Counted from the first letter of the stretch, positions 25,739 to 35,793 are shown. The stretch is 64,000 nucleotides of DNA from Mycoplana azooxidifex (GCF_014196765.1 NZ_JACIEE010000005.1:248001-312000); one strand, 5' to 3'. The notes: generated by a model from the sequence alone, not told the origin. Translations and numbers: made by a program.

Positions 25739-26416
25739 ATGGCGACGGAGTTAACAAAAGACTCCCGCGAAGACTGCGCAACGCCGCAGGGCGGGCGCCG
25801 AGCCGCAGGGGAGGATCCAGTCAAGCGCGAGCAGATTCTCGACGGCGCCAAGCGCGTTTTCATGGAGCAGGGCTTCGACGCCGCCAGCATGAACGACATC
25901 ACCCGGGCTGCCGGGGTCTCGAAGGGGACGATCTACGTCTACTTCCAGAACAAGGAAGACCTGTTCGCCGAGCTCATCCAGCGCGAACGCTTCCGCATCA
26001 CCGAATCCGCCCGCCACGCGCTGAACCCCGACCTCACCGTCGCCGAAGCGCTGCACGATTTCGGCGTCCTGTTTGCCCGCCACATTTCGTCCGAATACAC
26101 CATCAAGGCCATGCGCATGGTGCTCGCCGTCAACCAGCGCATGCCCACGCTCGCCTGCGGCTTCCTCTCCGCCACGCCGATGAACCCCGTATCCGTCCTG
26201 AGGGACTATCTCGACCGGCAGGTTGCCGGCGGGCGGCTTGCGATCGACGATACCGAGCTCGGCGCCCGTCAGTTCCTCGAACTTGCGACCGTGGGCATTT
26301 TTAAGCACCGCCTGTTCGGCACGATGCCGTCCCCCCCACCCGACGCCGAGATCGAACGCATCGTCACCGGCGGCATCCGGGTCTTCCTCGCCGCCTACGC
26401 CACGCCGCAGTCCTGA
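25739..26416 (+). CDS. emrR: TetR-family repressor (EmrR-like)
   Basis: This is a 225-residue TetR-type repressor. The helix-turn-helix is REQILDGAKRVFMEQGFDAASMNDITRAAG, residues about 30-60, followed by VSKGTIYVYFQNKEDLFAELI, typical of the family. The C-terminal helical domain binds the inducer. The start is uncertain among ATGs at 25709, 25727 and 25739; AGGAGG at 25719-25724 is too close to 25727, so I prefer 25739 (14-base spacing). It is divergent from emrA across two palindromic operators and should repress emrAB until a flavonoid or toxic hydrophobic compound binds it (inferred from S. meliloti EmrR). Confidence 0.88.
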   Translation: MATELTKDSREDCATPQGGRRAAGEDPVKREQILDGAKRVFMEQGFDAASMNDITRAAGVSKGTIYVYFQNKEDLFAELIQRERFRITESARHALNPDLTVAEALHDFGVLFARHISSEYTIKAMRMVLAVNQRMPTLACGFLSATPMNPVSVLRDYLDRQVAGGRLAIDDTELGARQFLELATVGIFKHRLFGTMPSPPPDAEIERIVTGGIRVFLAAYATPQS

Positions 26417-26597
26417 CGACGGCTGCGCGATCGGCCGGCATCACGCATTTTTGATCCGGATGGCGTCCAGACGGCGTAGTTTGTGCACGTAGGCGAGCGC
26501 GATTGCACCAGCATCGGCTGTCGCCGTCTTGCAACCTCTCTGATTCTCCATACATACCTGCCTCACCAAACCCTGAAACCGGAGAGGAAGATATCGG

Positions 26598-27356
26598 ATG
26601 GAAAGCATCCTGGTCCTGATGCAGAGCCCAGAAGCGTGGATCGCTCTTATAACGCTGATCGTTATGGAGGTGGTTCTCGGCATCGACAACCTGATCTTCA
26701 TTTCCATCCTCACCAACAAGCTTCCACCCGAACACCGGGTCTCGGCCCGACGTATCGGCATCGGCCTGGCGCTCGTCATGCGCCTCGCTTTGCTCGGCAC
26801 GATCGCCTGGATCGTCAAGCTGACGGCGCCGGTGTTCGAACTCTTCGGTCACGGATTTTCCTGGAAGGACATGATCCTGATCGCCGGCGGCCTCTTCCTC
26901 GTCTGGAAGGCGACCAAGGAGATCCATCACAACGTCGATCCCGACGACCACAACGAGGACTTCATCGCCTCTTCGGTCAATGCTTCGTTCGGCGCCGCCA
27001 TCGGCCAGATCCTGCTGCTCGACCTCGTCTTCTCGGTCGACAGCATCATCACCGCCGTCGGCATGACCCCGCACCTGCCGATCATGGTCGTGGCCGTGGT
27101 CGTCGCCGTCACCGTCATGCTGGTGGCCGCCACCCCGCTTGCGAACTTCATCGAGAAGAACCCGACCATCGTCATGCTGGCGCTGGCCTTCCTGCTGATG
27201 ATCGGCACCACGCTGATCGCCGAAGGCATGGGCTTCCACGTGCCCAAGGGCTACGTCTACGCCGCCATGGCATTCTCGGCGCTCGTCGAAGTTCTGAACA
27301 TGGTGTCGCGCAACGCGCGCCTGAAGAACAAGCCGGGCAACCAGAGCCTGCATTGA
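26598..27356 (+). CDS. TerC-family integral membrane protein
   Basis: This 252-residue membrane protein belongs to the TerC/YoaE family with seven to nine helices. The conserved acidic segments [19 protein letters not shown] near residue 30 and [14 protein letters not shown] near residue 145 are both present. Family members have been linked to tellurite resistance and, more recently, to manganese export or metal loading of exported proteins. GGAGAGGAAGATATCGG precedes the ATG. It stands alone and ends at a clear hairpin at 27386. Confidence 0.9.
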   Translation: MESILVLMQSPEAWIALITLIVMEVVLGIDNLIFISILTNKLPPEHRVSARRIGIGLALVMRLALLGTIAWIVKLTAPVFELFGHGFSWKDMILIAGGLFLVWKATKEIHHNVDPDDHNEDFIASSVNASFGAAIGQILLLDLVFSVDSIITAVGMTPHLPIMVVAVVVAVTVMLVAATPLANFIEKNPTIVMLALAFLLMIGTTLIAEGMGFHVPKGYVYAAMAFSALVEVLNMVSRNARLKNKPGNQSLH

Positions 27357-27385
27357 AGGCACCCCCTGAATGCGACCATGAAAAG

Positions 27386-27411
27386 GGCCGGCGAGTGAAC
27401 ACTCGCCGGCC
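27386..27411 (+). terminator. Terminator hairpin after terC-like gene
   Basis: GGCCGGCGAGTG and CACTCGCCGGCC form a perfect 12-bp stem with an AA loop, 29 bases past the stop. AAAA precedes and TTGAGTTGT follows, so it could end transcription from either strand, though the T tract is weak on the plus strand. Confidence 0.65.
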
Positions 27412-27779
27412 TTGAGTTGTCTGGGAAGCGGTGGCGCAGGCCGGACGGGTAAAGGAGCTCGACTGCCGTTTCGTTGGCCGCAGGAAGAAACCGGAAAAAT
27501 CCCTGCGTTCTCCATCTCCGCCGTGTCCGGTTGGCACGGCCGCGCCACCCGTGCGGATAATGATGCCGGAACGATATGGTTCCGGCCGCCTTGGCCCTCA
27601 ATCGGCGGCCCTTGACGCGCCGGATCGAATGTGGTCTCACCCGACCCCAAACGGAAAGCTCCGGATCCGCCGCTTTTTCGGCGGAAATTCGGGCGTTCCC
27701 TCCCTTAAAAGCATGAGCCGATCACGCGGAAATCCCTCCTGCGGACGGCTTCACCGCATTTCGACCGGGCCAAACGAAC
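27412..27779 (+). other. Upstream region of gltX, no gene seen
   Basis: These 368 bases hold no convincing open frame or tRNA. Two hairpins are visible: GCCGGAAC/GTTCCGGC at 27565-27586 and CCGCCG/CGGCGG with a CTTTTT loop at 27667-27684. CTTGAC at 27611-27616 is a possible -35 box but I see no good matching -10. The gltX leader may therefore be structured; I do not recognise a known element. Confidence 0.4.
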
Positions 27780-29249
27780 ATGAGCACCTCCGCACCGAAC
27801 GCCCCCGTACGCGTCCGCATCGCCCCCTCGCCCACCGGCGAGCCCCATGTGGGCACGGCCTATATCGCGCTGTTCAACTATCTCTTCGCAAAGAAGAACA
27901 ACGGCACCTTCATCCTGCGTATCGAGGATACGGACGCGACGCGTTCGACCCCGGAGTTCGAGACGAAGGTGCTGGATGCGCTGAAGTGGTGCGGGCTGGA
28001 ATGGTCGGAAGGTCCGGATATCGGCGGCCCCTACGGCCCCTACCGCCAGTCAGACCGCAAGGAGATGTACCAGCCCTACGCGCAGGAACTGCTCGACAAG
28101 GGCCACGCCTTCCGTTGCTTCTGCACGCCCGAGCGGCTCGAGCAGATGCGCGAGGCCCAGCGCGCGGCCGGCAAGCCGCCGAAGTATGACGGCCTGTGCC
28201 TGCATCTGAGCGCCGAGGAAGTCACCTCGAAGATGGCCGACGGCGAAACGTCGGTCATCCGCATGAAGATCCCGGCCGAAGGCTCCTGCGATTTCATCGA
28301 CGGCGTCTATGGCGACGTCTCGATCCCGTGGGATTCGGTCGACATGCAGGTGCTCATCAAGGGCGACGGCATGCCGACCTACCACATGGCCAACGTCATC
28401 GACGACCATCTGATGAAGATCACCCACGTCGCCCGCGGCGAGGAGTGGCTGGCATCGGTGCCGAAGCACATCCTGCTCTACCGCTATTTTGGCTGGGACC
28501 AGCCGGTGTTCATGCATCTCTCCCTGATGCGGAATGCCGACAAGTCGAAACTGTCGAAGCGCAAGAACCCGACGTCGATCTCCTATTACTCGGCGCTCGG
28601 CTACGTGCCCGAAGCGCTGATGAACTTCCTCGGCCTGTTCTTCATGCAGATTGCCGAAGGCGAGGAACTGATGACGATGGCGGAGCTTACAGAGAAGTTC
28701 GACCCGGAGAACCTGTCGAAATCCGGCGCCATCTTCGACATCCAGAAGCTCGACTGGCTGAACGGCCGCTGGCTGCGCGAGAAGTTTTCCGAAGAGGAAT
28801 TCGCCGCCCGTGTACTCAACTGGGCGATGGAGAACGATCGCCTCAAGGAAGGCCTGAAGCTTTCCCAGTCGCGCATCACCAAGCTCGGCGAACTCCCCGA
28901 GCTTGCGGGCTTCCTGCTGAAGTCAGATCTCGGGCTGGAGCCGGCCGCCTTTGCCAAGGTGAAGTCGACCCCGGAAGAGATCCTGGAGATCCTCAACACC
29001 GTCCAGCCGGATCTGGAAAAGATCTTCGAATGGAACGTCGAAAGCATCGAAGCGGAACTGCGCGCCATCGCCGAGCGCATGGACAAGAAACTGAAGGTGG
29101 TGTTGGCACCCCTCTTCGTTGCCGTCTCCGGCTCCTCGCGCTCGCTGCCGCTGTTCGACAGCATGGCCATCCTAGGCCGCTCTGTCGTACGCCAGCGCCT
29201 GAAGGTGGCCGCCAAGGTGGTCGCTTCGATGGCGGGGGGCGGGAAGTAA
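27780..29249 (+). CDS. gltX: Glutamate--tRNA ligase
   Basis: This 489-residue class I synthetase charges tRNA-Glu with glutamate. The HIGH-like motif is APSPTGEPHVGTAY at the N-terminus, the KMSKS-like loop is SKLSKRKNP near residue 260, and the C-terminal all-helical anticodon-binding region follows. Rhizobia usually carry two gltX copies, one of which may also form Glu-tRNA-Gln for the amidotransferase GatCAB; the sequence alone does not show which this is. Length is normal. lysS follows after a 177-base gap with an inverted repeat. Confidence 0.96.
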   Translation: MSTSAPNAPVRVRIAPSPTGEPHVGTAYIALFNYLFAKKNNGTFILRIEDTDATRSTPEFETKVLDALKWCGLEWSEGPDIGGPYGPYRQSDRKEMYQPYAQELLDKGHAFRCFCTPERLEQMREAQRAAGKPPKYDGLCLHLSAEEVTSKMADGETSVIRMKIPAEGSCDFIDGVYGDVSIPWDSVDMQVLIKGDGMPTYHMANVIDDHLMKITHVARGEEWLASVPKHILLYRYFGWDQPVFMHLSLMRNADKSKLSKRKNPTSISYYSALGYVPEALMNFLGLFFMQIAEGEELMTMAELTEKFDPENLSKSGAIFDIQKLDWLNGRWLREKFSEEEFAARVLNWAMENDRLKEGLKLSQSRITKLGELPELAGFLLKSDLGLEPAAFAKVKSTPEEILEILNTVQPDLEKIFEWNVESIEAELRAIAERMDKKLKVVLAPLFVAVSGSSRSLPLFDSMAILGRSVVRQRLKVAAKVVASMAGGGK

Positions 29250-29266
29250 GGGAATTCGCGACGCGC

Positions 29267-29368
29267 TCCCTCCCCCTTGTGGGGAGGGTTGGGGAGGGGC
29301 CTTTCTGGGCTGAACAAGAAGACCCCTCCCTGTCGCTTCGCTCCGACCCTCCCCACAAGGGGGAGGGA
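29267..29368. repeat. Intergenic inverted repeat C, 23-bp arms
   Basis: The arms at 29267-29289 and 29346-29368 are perfect reverse complements (start TCCCTCCCCCTTGTGGGGAG) separated by 56 bases. Each arm has an internal CCCTCCCC/GGGGAGGG symmetry. It is a different family from the CCCCTCATCCGCC elements but has the same mosaic character and lies between gltX and lysS. Confidence 0.8.
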
Positions 29369-29426
29369 CAGGCCGAGCCAGCCGCACCGGCAAACAGAAC
29401 AAAAGCCCTACCGAAGGCGAAACACC

Positions 29427-30923
29427 ATGACCGACAACAAGACCGAAACCGCCCTCTCCTCCGACGCCACCGAAGTGCGCCGCCAGAAGCTCGACCTTCT
29501 GCGCGAACAGATCGGCGACGTCTATCCGGCGCATTTCCATCGCACGCTGACCAATGCGGAACTGGCTCAGAAATACGAGAGCCTGGAGCCCGACACCGAG
29601 AGCGGCGACGTCGTAACGGTTGCCGGTCGCGTCTATTCCTCGCGCAATTCCGGCATGTTCATGGACATCCATGACGCCTCGGGCAAGATCCAGATCTTCT
29701 CCCACAAGGACACGACGCCGGAAGTAGCGCGCGGCCTGCTGCCGATGATCGACATCGGCGACATCATCGGCGTCACCGGCGTCGTTCGCCGCACCAAGCG
29801 CGGCGAGCTGACGATCAATGCGCAACAGATCACCATGCTGACCAAGTCGCTGCTGCCGATGCCCGAGAAGTGGCACGGCGTCGCCGACGTCGAGATCCGC
29901 TACCGCAAGCGCCACCTCGACATCATGACCAACGAGGAATCCAAGCTGCGCTTCCAGCAGCGTTCGAAGATCGTCTCCGGCATCCGTCGCTTCATGGAAG
30001 AAGACGGCTTCATGGAAGTCGAGACACCGATGCTGCATTCGGTCTATGGCGGCGCGACTGCCGAGCCCTTCAAGACGCATCACAACACGCTGAAGCTCGA
30101 CATGTTCCTGCGCATCGCGCCGGAACTGTTTTTGAAGCGCACGCTGGTTTCCGGCCTCACCGACAAGGTGTTCGAAATCAACCGCAACTTCCGCAACGAA
30201 GGCGTCTCCACCCGGCACAATCCCGAATTCACGATGATGGAGTGCTACTGGGCCTATGCCGACTACGAGGACATCATGGACCTCGTCGAGCGTATGTTCG
30301 CCGAACTTGCCATGAAGATCCACGGCTCGACCGAGTTTGCCTACGGCGACAAGGAACTGTCTTTCAAGGGCCCGTTCAGGCGCGTGCCGATGCCCGACGC
30401 CGTCAAGGAAGCCACCGGCATCGATTTCCTTTCGATCAAGACGGACGAGGAGGCCCGCGCCGCCGCAAAGGCTGCCGGTTTCGAGGTCGAGAAGGACTGG
30501 ACCTGGGGCGAATGCCTCGCCTTCATCTTCGAGGAGAAGGTCGAGCCGACGCTGATTCAGCCCAGCCACATCACCCATTTCCCCAAGGACATCTCGCCCT
30601 TCGCCAAGGAAGTGCCGGGCGAGCCGCGCCTGGTCGAGCGCTTCGAGACCTATTGCAACACCTGGGAACTCGGCAACGCCTTTTCCGAGCTGAACGACCC
30701 GATCGAGCAACGTGCCCGCATGGTCGAGCAACTGGAACAGGCGCACGCCCGCGGCGAGAAGGCCAAGCAGCTTGACGACGAATTCCTCGACGCGATCGAC
30801 CAGGGCATGCCCCCTGCTGGCGGGCTCGGCATCGGCGTCGATCGCCTGATCATGCTCCTGACCAACGCCCCGTCGATCCGCGACGTGATCCTGTTTCCGG
30901 CCCGGCGGGCGAAAGCGGACTGA
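29427..30923 (+). CDS. lysS: Lysine--tRNA ligase, class II
   Basis: This 498-residue synthetase is of the class II type. An N-terminal OB-fold anticodon-binding domain (about residues 55-150, with VAGRVYSSRNSGMFMDIHD) precedes the catalytic domain. Motif 2 is FRNEGVSTRHNPEFTMMECY near residue 250 and motif 3 is GLGIGVDRLIMLL near the C-terminus. I chose the ATG at 29427; the frame is open further upstream only through the repeat. Many alphaproteobacteria use a class I lysyl-tRNA synthetase instead, so the class II enzyme is a useful lineage marker. Confidence 0.95.
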   Translation: MTDNKTETALSSDATEVRRQKLDLLREQIGDVYPAHFHRTLTNAELAQKYESLEPDTESGDVVTVAGRVYSSRNSGMFMDIHDASGKIQIFSHKDTTPEVARGLLPMIDIGDIIGVTGVVRRTKRGELTINAQQITMLTKSLLPMPEKWHGVADVEIRYRKRHLDIMTNEESKLRFQQRSKIVSGIRRFMEEDGFMEVETPMLHSVYGGATAEPFKTHHNTLKLDMFLRIAPELFLKRTLVSGLTDKVFEINRNFRNEGVSTRHNPEFTMMECYWAYADYEDIMDLVERMFAELAMKIHGSTEFAYGDKELSFKGPFRRVPMPDAVKEATGIDFLSIKTDEEARAAAKAAGFEVEKDWTWGECLAFIFEEKVEPTLIQPSHITHFPKDISPFAKEVPGEPRLVERFETYCNTWELGNAFSELNDPIEQRARMVEQLEQAHARGEKAKQLDDEFLDAIDQGMPPAGGLGIGVDRLIMLLTNAPSIRDVILFPARRAKAD

Positions 30924-30956
30924 GACAGCCGTCACCGCTCATCGCTTGCCCGGATG

Positions 30957-31089
30957 CCCCTAACCCTAACCCTCTCCCCGCACGCGGGGCGAGGGGACGT
31001 GACCCACGCAATGTCGAAAATTGAGGAAACGGTGCGGCATATCTTCCTTCTCCCCGCCTGCGGGGAGAAGGTGCCGGTAGGCGGATGAG
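30957..31089. repeat. RIME-like palindromic intergenic repeat D
   Basis: This copy runs in the opposite orientation to A: it begins CCCCTAACCCTAACCCTCTC and ends GGTAGGCGGATGAG. Hairpins CCCTCTCCCCGC/GCGGGGCGAGGGG and CCTTCTCCCCGC/GCGGGGAGAAGG are intact. It lies just beyond lysS and may end its transcript. Confidence 0.75.
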
Positions 31090-31183
31090 CATCCCTGGCT
31101 TGCCAAATCCGACGCCGACTGATCGCTGCTATTTGATGAAGTAGTGCGGGGGTTTCACCCGCCGCGGCGTTGGTCGCTGGCTC

Positions 31184-31912
31184 TCAGTGGACCGACGCGG
31201 CCGCGTGCTCCTGCGGTGGGGCGGCTGCCTCGCCGTCACCGGATGCTGCCGCATGGTCTTCGCCGGCCGGCTCGCCCCCGGCGGATGCGATCGCGTTCTC
31301 GCCGGTGGCATCCGGGTCCAGACAGTCCGTCCGGTCGGCCATGGCGGTGACGATCCCCTTGATCTCGTCCAGCTTCAGCGCCTTGCGCTCGCCGTAGAAC
31401 TCGCCGTTCTCCGCAGCCGTACCTTCCACATAGCTGGCCTGGAACGCTGCCGTCAGGCCGGCGATCTTGCCGGGCTCGCGCGAGAACAGGACCTCCGCGC
31501 CTATCGCCCGGCCGCGCATGCCCGCCCGCACGGCCGGCCCGGCCTCGTCGAGCAGGACGACCTGGTAGAGATCGGCGTGTTCCTGGTTGGAAAGCGCGCC
31601 GGCCACCCGCAGGGCCGTCTTGATGCGCATGTCGCCGTCCGCGGCATTCGCGCGGATGTAGCGGCGCAGCCATTCCTGGCCGTCGCGGCTCTGCCGTACG
31701 GTCATGATGGTGGTGCAGGCGACCCCTGAAATCCGCTCCGCGGGCGGGCCGAGGATGGCATCGCGGCCGACGAAGACAGCCACCGCTCCCGAGGCGCCGG
31801 TCAGCACGATCACGCCGGAAAGCAGGATCAGCACCTTCTTCGGCAGCCACAGATTTGACGGGAGAAGCCTCAACGGGACGCACCACTTTTTGAAGTGAAA
31901 AGGCCGCCCCAA
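31184..31912 (-). CDS. Hypothetical membrane-anchored protein
   Basis: I do not recognise this 242-residue protein. It has one N-terminal membrane helix (KKVLILLSGVIVLTGASGAVAVFVG, about residues 25-50), so the rest probably lies in the periplasm. The middle contains CTTIMTVRQSRDGQEWLRRYI and a helical stretch, and the C-terminal 50 residues are Ala/Gly/Glu-rich and probably disordered, with two conserved-looking cysteines overall. The start is doubtful: the longest frame begins with TTG at 31912, and another TTG at 31873 or a GTG near residue 27 are possible. It is convergent with lysS and divergent from sitA. Confidence 0.6.
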   Translation of the reverse strand: MGRPFHFKKWCVPLRLLPSNLWLPKKVLILLSGVIVLTGASGAVAVFVGRDAILGPPAERISGVACTTIMTVRQSRDGQEWLRRYIRANAADGDMRIKTALRVAGALSNQEHADLYQVVLLDEAGPAVRAGMRGRAIGAEVLFSREPGKIAGLTAAFQASYVEGTAAENGEFYGERKALKLDEIKGIVTAMADRTDCLDPDATGENAIASAGGEPAGEDHAAASGDGEAAAPPQEHAAASVH

Positions 31913-32061
31913 GGAGGCGCGGGATCAATTTCACCGTATTTCCCGGCACGTTTCGGAAACCTTAAAAGTCGACGCGACAGGCGTCCGCGGTCCATTTCCC
32001 GCTTGCGATGGTTAACAGGCGGTCGCCAGCTCGGTCGCCTAAAAGGGCGATCTTGCGAATG

Positions 32062-32080
32062 ATTTGCAATTGCATTGACA
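32062..32080. promoter_or_regulatory. Mur/Fur-like box 1 of the sit operon
   Basis: ATTTGCAATTGCATTGACA contains the perfect palindrome TGCAATTGCA (32065-32074) and overlaps the -35 box of the sitA promoter. It resembles the manganese-responsive (Mur) sites described upstream of rhizobial sit genes. Confidence 0.55.
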
Positions 32081-32102
32081 TGCTGCGCTCGCCACCTATA
32101 TT
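32075..32102 (+). promoter_or_regulatory. Promoter of the sit operon
   Basis: TTGACA (32075-32080), a 16-base spacer and TATATT (32097-32102) form a good sigma-70 promoter. Transcription should begin near 32109, about 30 bases before the sitA start codon. Confidence 0.65.
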
Positions 32103-32105
32103 TGA

Positions 32106-32122
32106 TTGCAACTCATTTGCAA
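32106..32122. promoter_or_regulatory. Mur/Fur-like box 2 of the sit operon
   Basis: TTGCAA-CTCAT-TTGCAA is a perfect 6-bp inverted repeat with a 5-base spacer. It overlaps the predicted start of transcription, so a metal-loaded Fur-family repressor (Mur in rhizobia) bound here would block the promoter. Confidence 0.65.
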
Positions 32123-32140
32123 AAGCGCTTAGGAAATTTG

Positions 32141-33037
32141 ATGATCTTAGATCTGGCCCGGTCCGCCCTCCTCGCAGCAGCTTTGATCCTGGGCGGGGCC
32201 CCGATCGCTGCGGCACAGGAAAAGCCCAAGGTCGTCACGACCTTCACCGTCATCGCCGACATGGCCCGCAACGTGGCGGGCGACGCGGCAATCGTGGAAT
32301 CGATCACCAAGCCGGGTGCCGAGATCCACAACTACCAGCCGACCCCGCGCGACATCCTCAAGGCGCAGGACGCATCGCTGGTTCTGTGGAACGGCCTCAA
32401 CCTGGAGGTCTGGTTCGAGAAGTTCCTCGCCAATCTCAACGACGTGCCGAGCGCGATCGTCAGCGACGGCATCCAGCCGATGGGGATCAACGAAGGCCCC
32501 TATACCGGCAAGCCCAATCCGCACGCCTGGATGTCGCCGGAAAACGCGCTGATCTACGTCGAGAACATCAGGAAGGCGCTCGCCTCGGTCGATCCGGACA
32601 ACGCCGCCATCTACGAGGCCAACGCGAAGGCCTACGGCGAAAAGATCAAGGCGCTTTCAGCCGAGATCAAGGCCGAGCTCGACAGGCTTCCCGAGGACAA
32701 GCGCTGGCTCGTCACCAGCGAGGGCGCGTTCAGCTACCTCACCCGCGATTTCGGGCTGAAGGAGCTCTTTCTCTGGCCGATCAACGCCGACCAGCAGGGC
32801 ACGCCCAGGCAGGTCAAGGCGGTGATCGACGCGGTGCGCGAGCACGATATCCACGTCGTGTTCTCCGAGAGCACCGTCTCCGACAAGCCCGCCCGCCAGG
32901 TCGCCGCCGAAACCGGCGCCGCCTATGGCGGCGTCCTCTACGTCGACAGCCTCAGCGAGGTCGACGGCCCCGTGCCGACCTATCTCGATCTCCTGCGCGT
33001 GACGTCCGAGACCGTCGTGAAGGGCCTGTCGCAATGA
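32141..33037 (+). CDS. sitA: Manganese/iron ABC transporter binding protein SitA
   Basis: This 298-residue protein is a cluster 9 (A-I) metal-binding protein. A signal peptide ends at about residue 25 (IAAAQE). Metal ligands are visible as His in [11 protein letters not shown], His in [11 protein letters not shown], Glu in [14 protein letters not shown] and Asp in YVDSLSE. It captures Mn(II), and possibly Fe or Zn, in the periplasm. AGGAAA lies at 32131 before the ATG at 32141. It heads sitABCD with ATGA overlaps throughout. Mur-like boxes upstream favour manganese over zinc. Confidence 0.93.
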   Translation: MILDLARSALLAAALILGGAPIAAAQEKPKVVTTFTVIADMARNVAGDAAIVESITKPGAEIHNYQPTPRDILKAQDASLVLWNGLNLEVWFEKFLANLNDVPSAIVSDGIQPMGINEGPYTGKPNPHAWMSPENALIYVENIRKALASVDPDNAAIYEANAKAYGEKIKALSAEIKAELDRLPEDKRWLVTSEGAFSYLTRDFGLKELFLWPINADQQGTPRQVKAVIDAVREHDIHVVFSESTVSDKPARQVAAETGAAYGGVLYVDSLSEVDGPVPTYLDLLRVTSETVVKGLSQ

Positions 33038-33921
33038 TCATGGGCGGACGCAGCAAGCCCGTGGACGGCATCGTCGCCGAGGACGTCACGGTCACGTACC
33101 GGACGGGCGTCACCGCTCTGAAGCATGCCAGCTTCTCCGTGCCCCGCGGCACGATCACGGCGCTGGTCGGCGTCAACGGCAGCGGCAAGTCCACCCTCTT
33201 CAAGGCGATCATGGGCTTTGTCCCGCTGGCCGGCGGCACGGTGACGATCCTCGGCATGCCGATCCGCCAGGCGCTGAAGAAGAACCTCGTCGCCTATGTG
33301 CCGCAGGCGGAAGAAGTCGACTGGACCTTTCCCGTGCTCGTCGAGGACGTGGTGATGATGGGCCGCTACGGCCACATGAACTGGCTGCGCATTCCCACCA
33401 GGCGCGACCACGAGATGGTGTCGGAGGCGCTCGCCCGGGTGAACATGAGCGACTACCGCAAGCGCCAGATCGGCGAGCTTTCCGGCGGCCAGCGCAAGCG
33501 CGTCTTTCTGGCGCGCGCGCTCGCCCAGGAGGGCCAGGTCATCCTGCTGGACGAGCCCTTCACCGGCGTCGACGTCACCACCGAGGAGCAGATCGTCGCG
33601 CTCTTGCGCACGCTGCGCGACGAGGGCCGGGTGATGCTGGTCTCGACCCACAATCTCGGCAGCGTGCCCGACTTCTGCGACCGCACCGTCTTCGTCAAGG
33701 GCACCGTGATCGCCTCCGGGCCGACCGCCGAGACGTTCAACGAGGCAAATCTCGAGCGTGCCTTCGGCGGCGTGCTGCGCCATTTCATCCTCTCCGGACA
33801 GGACCTGCACGACGACGAGGATCCCCGCCAGGTCAAGGTCATTTCCGACGACGAGCGGCCCTTTGTCATCTACGGCGAGAGGAAAAAGGACGCTGCCGAA
33901 GCGGAGAAGGCTGCAAAGTGA
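33034..33921 (+). CDS. sitB: Manganese/iron ABC transporter ATPase SitB
   Basis: This 295-residue ATPase powers the Sit importer. Walker A is GVNGSGKST near residue 48, the signature is LSGGQRKR near 148, and Walker B is [10 protein letters not shown] near 170. The protein continues for about 50 residues after the ATPase core with an acidic then basic tail. The start ATG overlaps the sitA stop (ATGA). A second in-frame ATG two codons later is also possible. Confidence 0.94.
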   Translation: MIMGGRSKPVDGIVAEDVTVTYRTGVTALKHASFSVPRGTITALVGVNGSGKSTLFKAIMGFVPLAGGTVTILGMPIRQALKKNLVAYVPQAEEVDWTFPVLVEDVVMMGRYGHMNWLRIPTRRDHEMVSEALARVNMSDYRKRQIGELSGGQRKRVFLARALAQEGQVILLDEPFTGVDVTTEEQIVALLRTLRDEGRVMLVSTHNLGSVPDFCDRTVFVKGTVIASGPTAETFNEANLERAFGGVLRHFILSGQDLHDDEDPRQVKVISDDERPFVIYGERKKDAAEAEKAAK

Positions 33922-34784
33922 GCACGCTCCTCGAACCCTTCGGTTACGGCTACATGGTCAACGCCATGTGGGTCAGCGCGCTTGTCGGCTGCGTCTGCGG
34001 CTTCCTCTCCGCCTATCTGATGCTGAAGGGCTGGTCGCTGATCAGCGACGCGCTCTCGCACTCGATCGTGCCGGGCGTCGCCGGCGCGTATATGCTGGGC
34101 CTGCCGTTTTCCGCCGGCGCCTTCCTTTCCGGCGGGCTCGCCGCGGGCGCCATGCTCTTCCTCAATCACCGCACGAAGCTGAAGGAGGACGCGATCATCG
34201 GCATGATCTTCACCTCCTTCTTCGGCGTCGGCCTGTTCATGGTCTCGCTCTCGCCGACCTCGGTGAACATCCAGACCATCGTACTCGGCAACATCCTGGC
34301 GATCACGCCCTCCGACACGCTGCAACTCGCCATCATCGGCGGCCTGACCCTGCTGATCCTGCTGCTAAAGTGGAAGGACCTGATGGTCACCTTCTTCGAC
34401 GAGAACCATGCCCGCTCGATCGGCCTGAAGCCGCTGGCGCTCAAGCTGCTGTTCTTCACGCTGCTGTCGGCCTCGACGGTCGCCGCCATGCAAACGGTCG
34501 GCGCCTTCCTCGTCATCGCCATGGTCGTGACCCCCGGCGCCACCGCCTATCTGCTGACCGACCGCTTCCAGCGGCTGATCGTCATCGCCGCCCTGCTCGG
34601 CGCCGGCACCAGCCTCGTCGGCGCCTATGCCTCCTACTTCCTCGACGGCGCCACCGGCGGCATCATTGTCGTGCTGCAGACGCTGATCTTCCTCACAGCC
34701 TTCGTCTTCGCCCCGAAGCACGGAATGATCGCGATCCGCCGCAAGGGCCGGCTGGCGCTCGAGCAGAAGGGAGGTGCGGCATGA
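33918..34784 (+). CDS. sitC: Manganese/iron ABC transporter permease SitC
   Basis: This 288-residue ABC-3 family permease has eight to nine hydrophobic helices. The family motif [20 protein letters not shown] is near residue 35 and the [18 protein letters not shown] segment follows. It begins with GTG overlapping the sitB stop codon. It forms the membrane channel with SitD. Confidence 0.93.
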   Translation: MSTLLEPFGYGYMVNAMWVSALVGCVCGFLSAYLMLKGWSLISDALSHSIVPGVAGAYMLGLPFSAGAFLSGGLAAGAMLFLNHRTKLKEDAIIGMIFTSFFGVGLFMVSLSPTSVNIQTIVLGNILAITPSDTLQLAIIGGLTLLILLLKWKDLMVTFFDENHARSIGLKPLALKLLFFTLLSASTVAAMQTVGAFLVIAMVVTPGATAYLLTDRFQRLIVIAALLGAGTSLVGAYASYFLDGATGGIIVVLQTLIFLTAFVFAPKHGMIAIRRKGRLALEQKGGAA

Positions 34785-35644
34785 GCGAGACACTCGAACT
34801 GCTGCTGCTGCCCTTCCGCCTCGGCTTCATGCAATATGCCTTTGCGGTGACCCTGATGATCGCCGTGCCGATGGCGCTGCTGTCGTGCTATCTCGTGCTC
34901 AAGGGCTGGTCGCTGATGGGAGACGCCGTCTCGCATGCGGTGCTGCCCGGTGTCGTCATCGCCTATGTCCTGGGCCTGCCCTTCGCCGTGGGCGCCTTCG
35001 CAGCCGGCCTCTTCTGCGCGCTCGCCGCAGGCTACATCCGCAACAACAGCCGGGTGAAGGAGGACACGGTGCTCGGCATCGTCTTCTCCGGCATGTTCGG
35101 GCTCGGCATCGTGCTCTATGTGGCGGTCGAATCCGACGTCCATCTCGACCACATCCTGTTCGGCGACATGCTGGGCATCGCCACGTCCGATCTGGTCGAG
35201 ACCGGACTGATCGCGCTCGCCTGCACCGCCTTCATCCTCCTCTTCCGCAAGGACCTGCTCGTGCAGGCCTTCGACCGACAGCACGCCGCCGCGATCGGAC
35301 TGCCCGTCCGCCTCCTGCACTATGGTCTCCTGGCCGTTCTCTCGCTCGTCGTGGTCGGCGCGCTCAAGGCGGTCGGCATCATCCTGTCGGTGGCGATGCT
35401 GGTAGCGCCGGGGGCAATCGCCGCCCTTCTCACGCGGCGGTTCGGCTCGATGCTTGCAGTGGCCGTGCTGGTCGCCGTCGGCGCCTCGATTGCGGGCATC
35501 TACCTGAGCTTCTTCCTCGACAGCGCCCCCGCCCCCACCATCGTCGTTTTGATGACGATCCTCTTCGTCTGCGCCCTCCTGTGGCAGGCCATCCGTGCCC
35601 GCGCTATCGCGCAGCGAGCAGACGGTCCCGCCATGCCCCGATAG
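34781..35644 (+). CDS. sitD: Manganese/iron ABC transporter permease SitD
   Basis: This 287-residue permease is a paralogue of SitC, with the same VLKGWSLMGDAVSHAVLPGV motif near residue 40 and VKEDTVLGIVFSGMFGLGI after it. The start overlaps the sitC stop (ATGA) and GAAGGGAGGTGCGGC precedes it. Two different permeases are normal for SitABCD systems. Confidence 0.93.
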   Translation: MSETLELLLLPFRLGFMQYAFAVTLMIAVPMALLSCYLVLKGWSLMGDAVSHAVLPGVVIAYVLGLPFAVGAFAAGLFCALAAGYIRNNSRVKEDTVLGIVFSGMFGLGIVLYVAVESDVHLDHILFGDMLGIATSDLVETGLIALACTAFILLFRKDLLVQAFDRQHAAAIGLPVRLLHYGLLAVLSLVVVGALKAVGIILSVAMLVAPGAIAALLTRRFGSMLAVAVLVAVGASIAGIYLSFFLDSAPAPTIVVLMTILFVCALLWQAIRARAIAQRADGPAMPR

Positions 35645-35793
35645 CCGCACGCCGGGCCGTCGGGACCACACCAACCGGGAATTGAAACTGCCGCCACGCG
35701 CGGTCGACAGACTTTTCTTTTCCGTCTATCGTCCGGCCCGATCAGGAAAGGGCCCCCGGCACGCCCTTTCGGCGGACCAAAAGCAGGACAGGC

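Noticed and set aside
27412-27779. A possible tRNA near gltX
   Set aside because: I looked for a T-loop consensus and acceptor pairing on both strands and found none; the stems seen do not form a cloverleaf.
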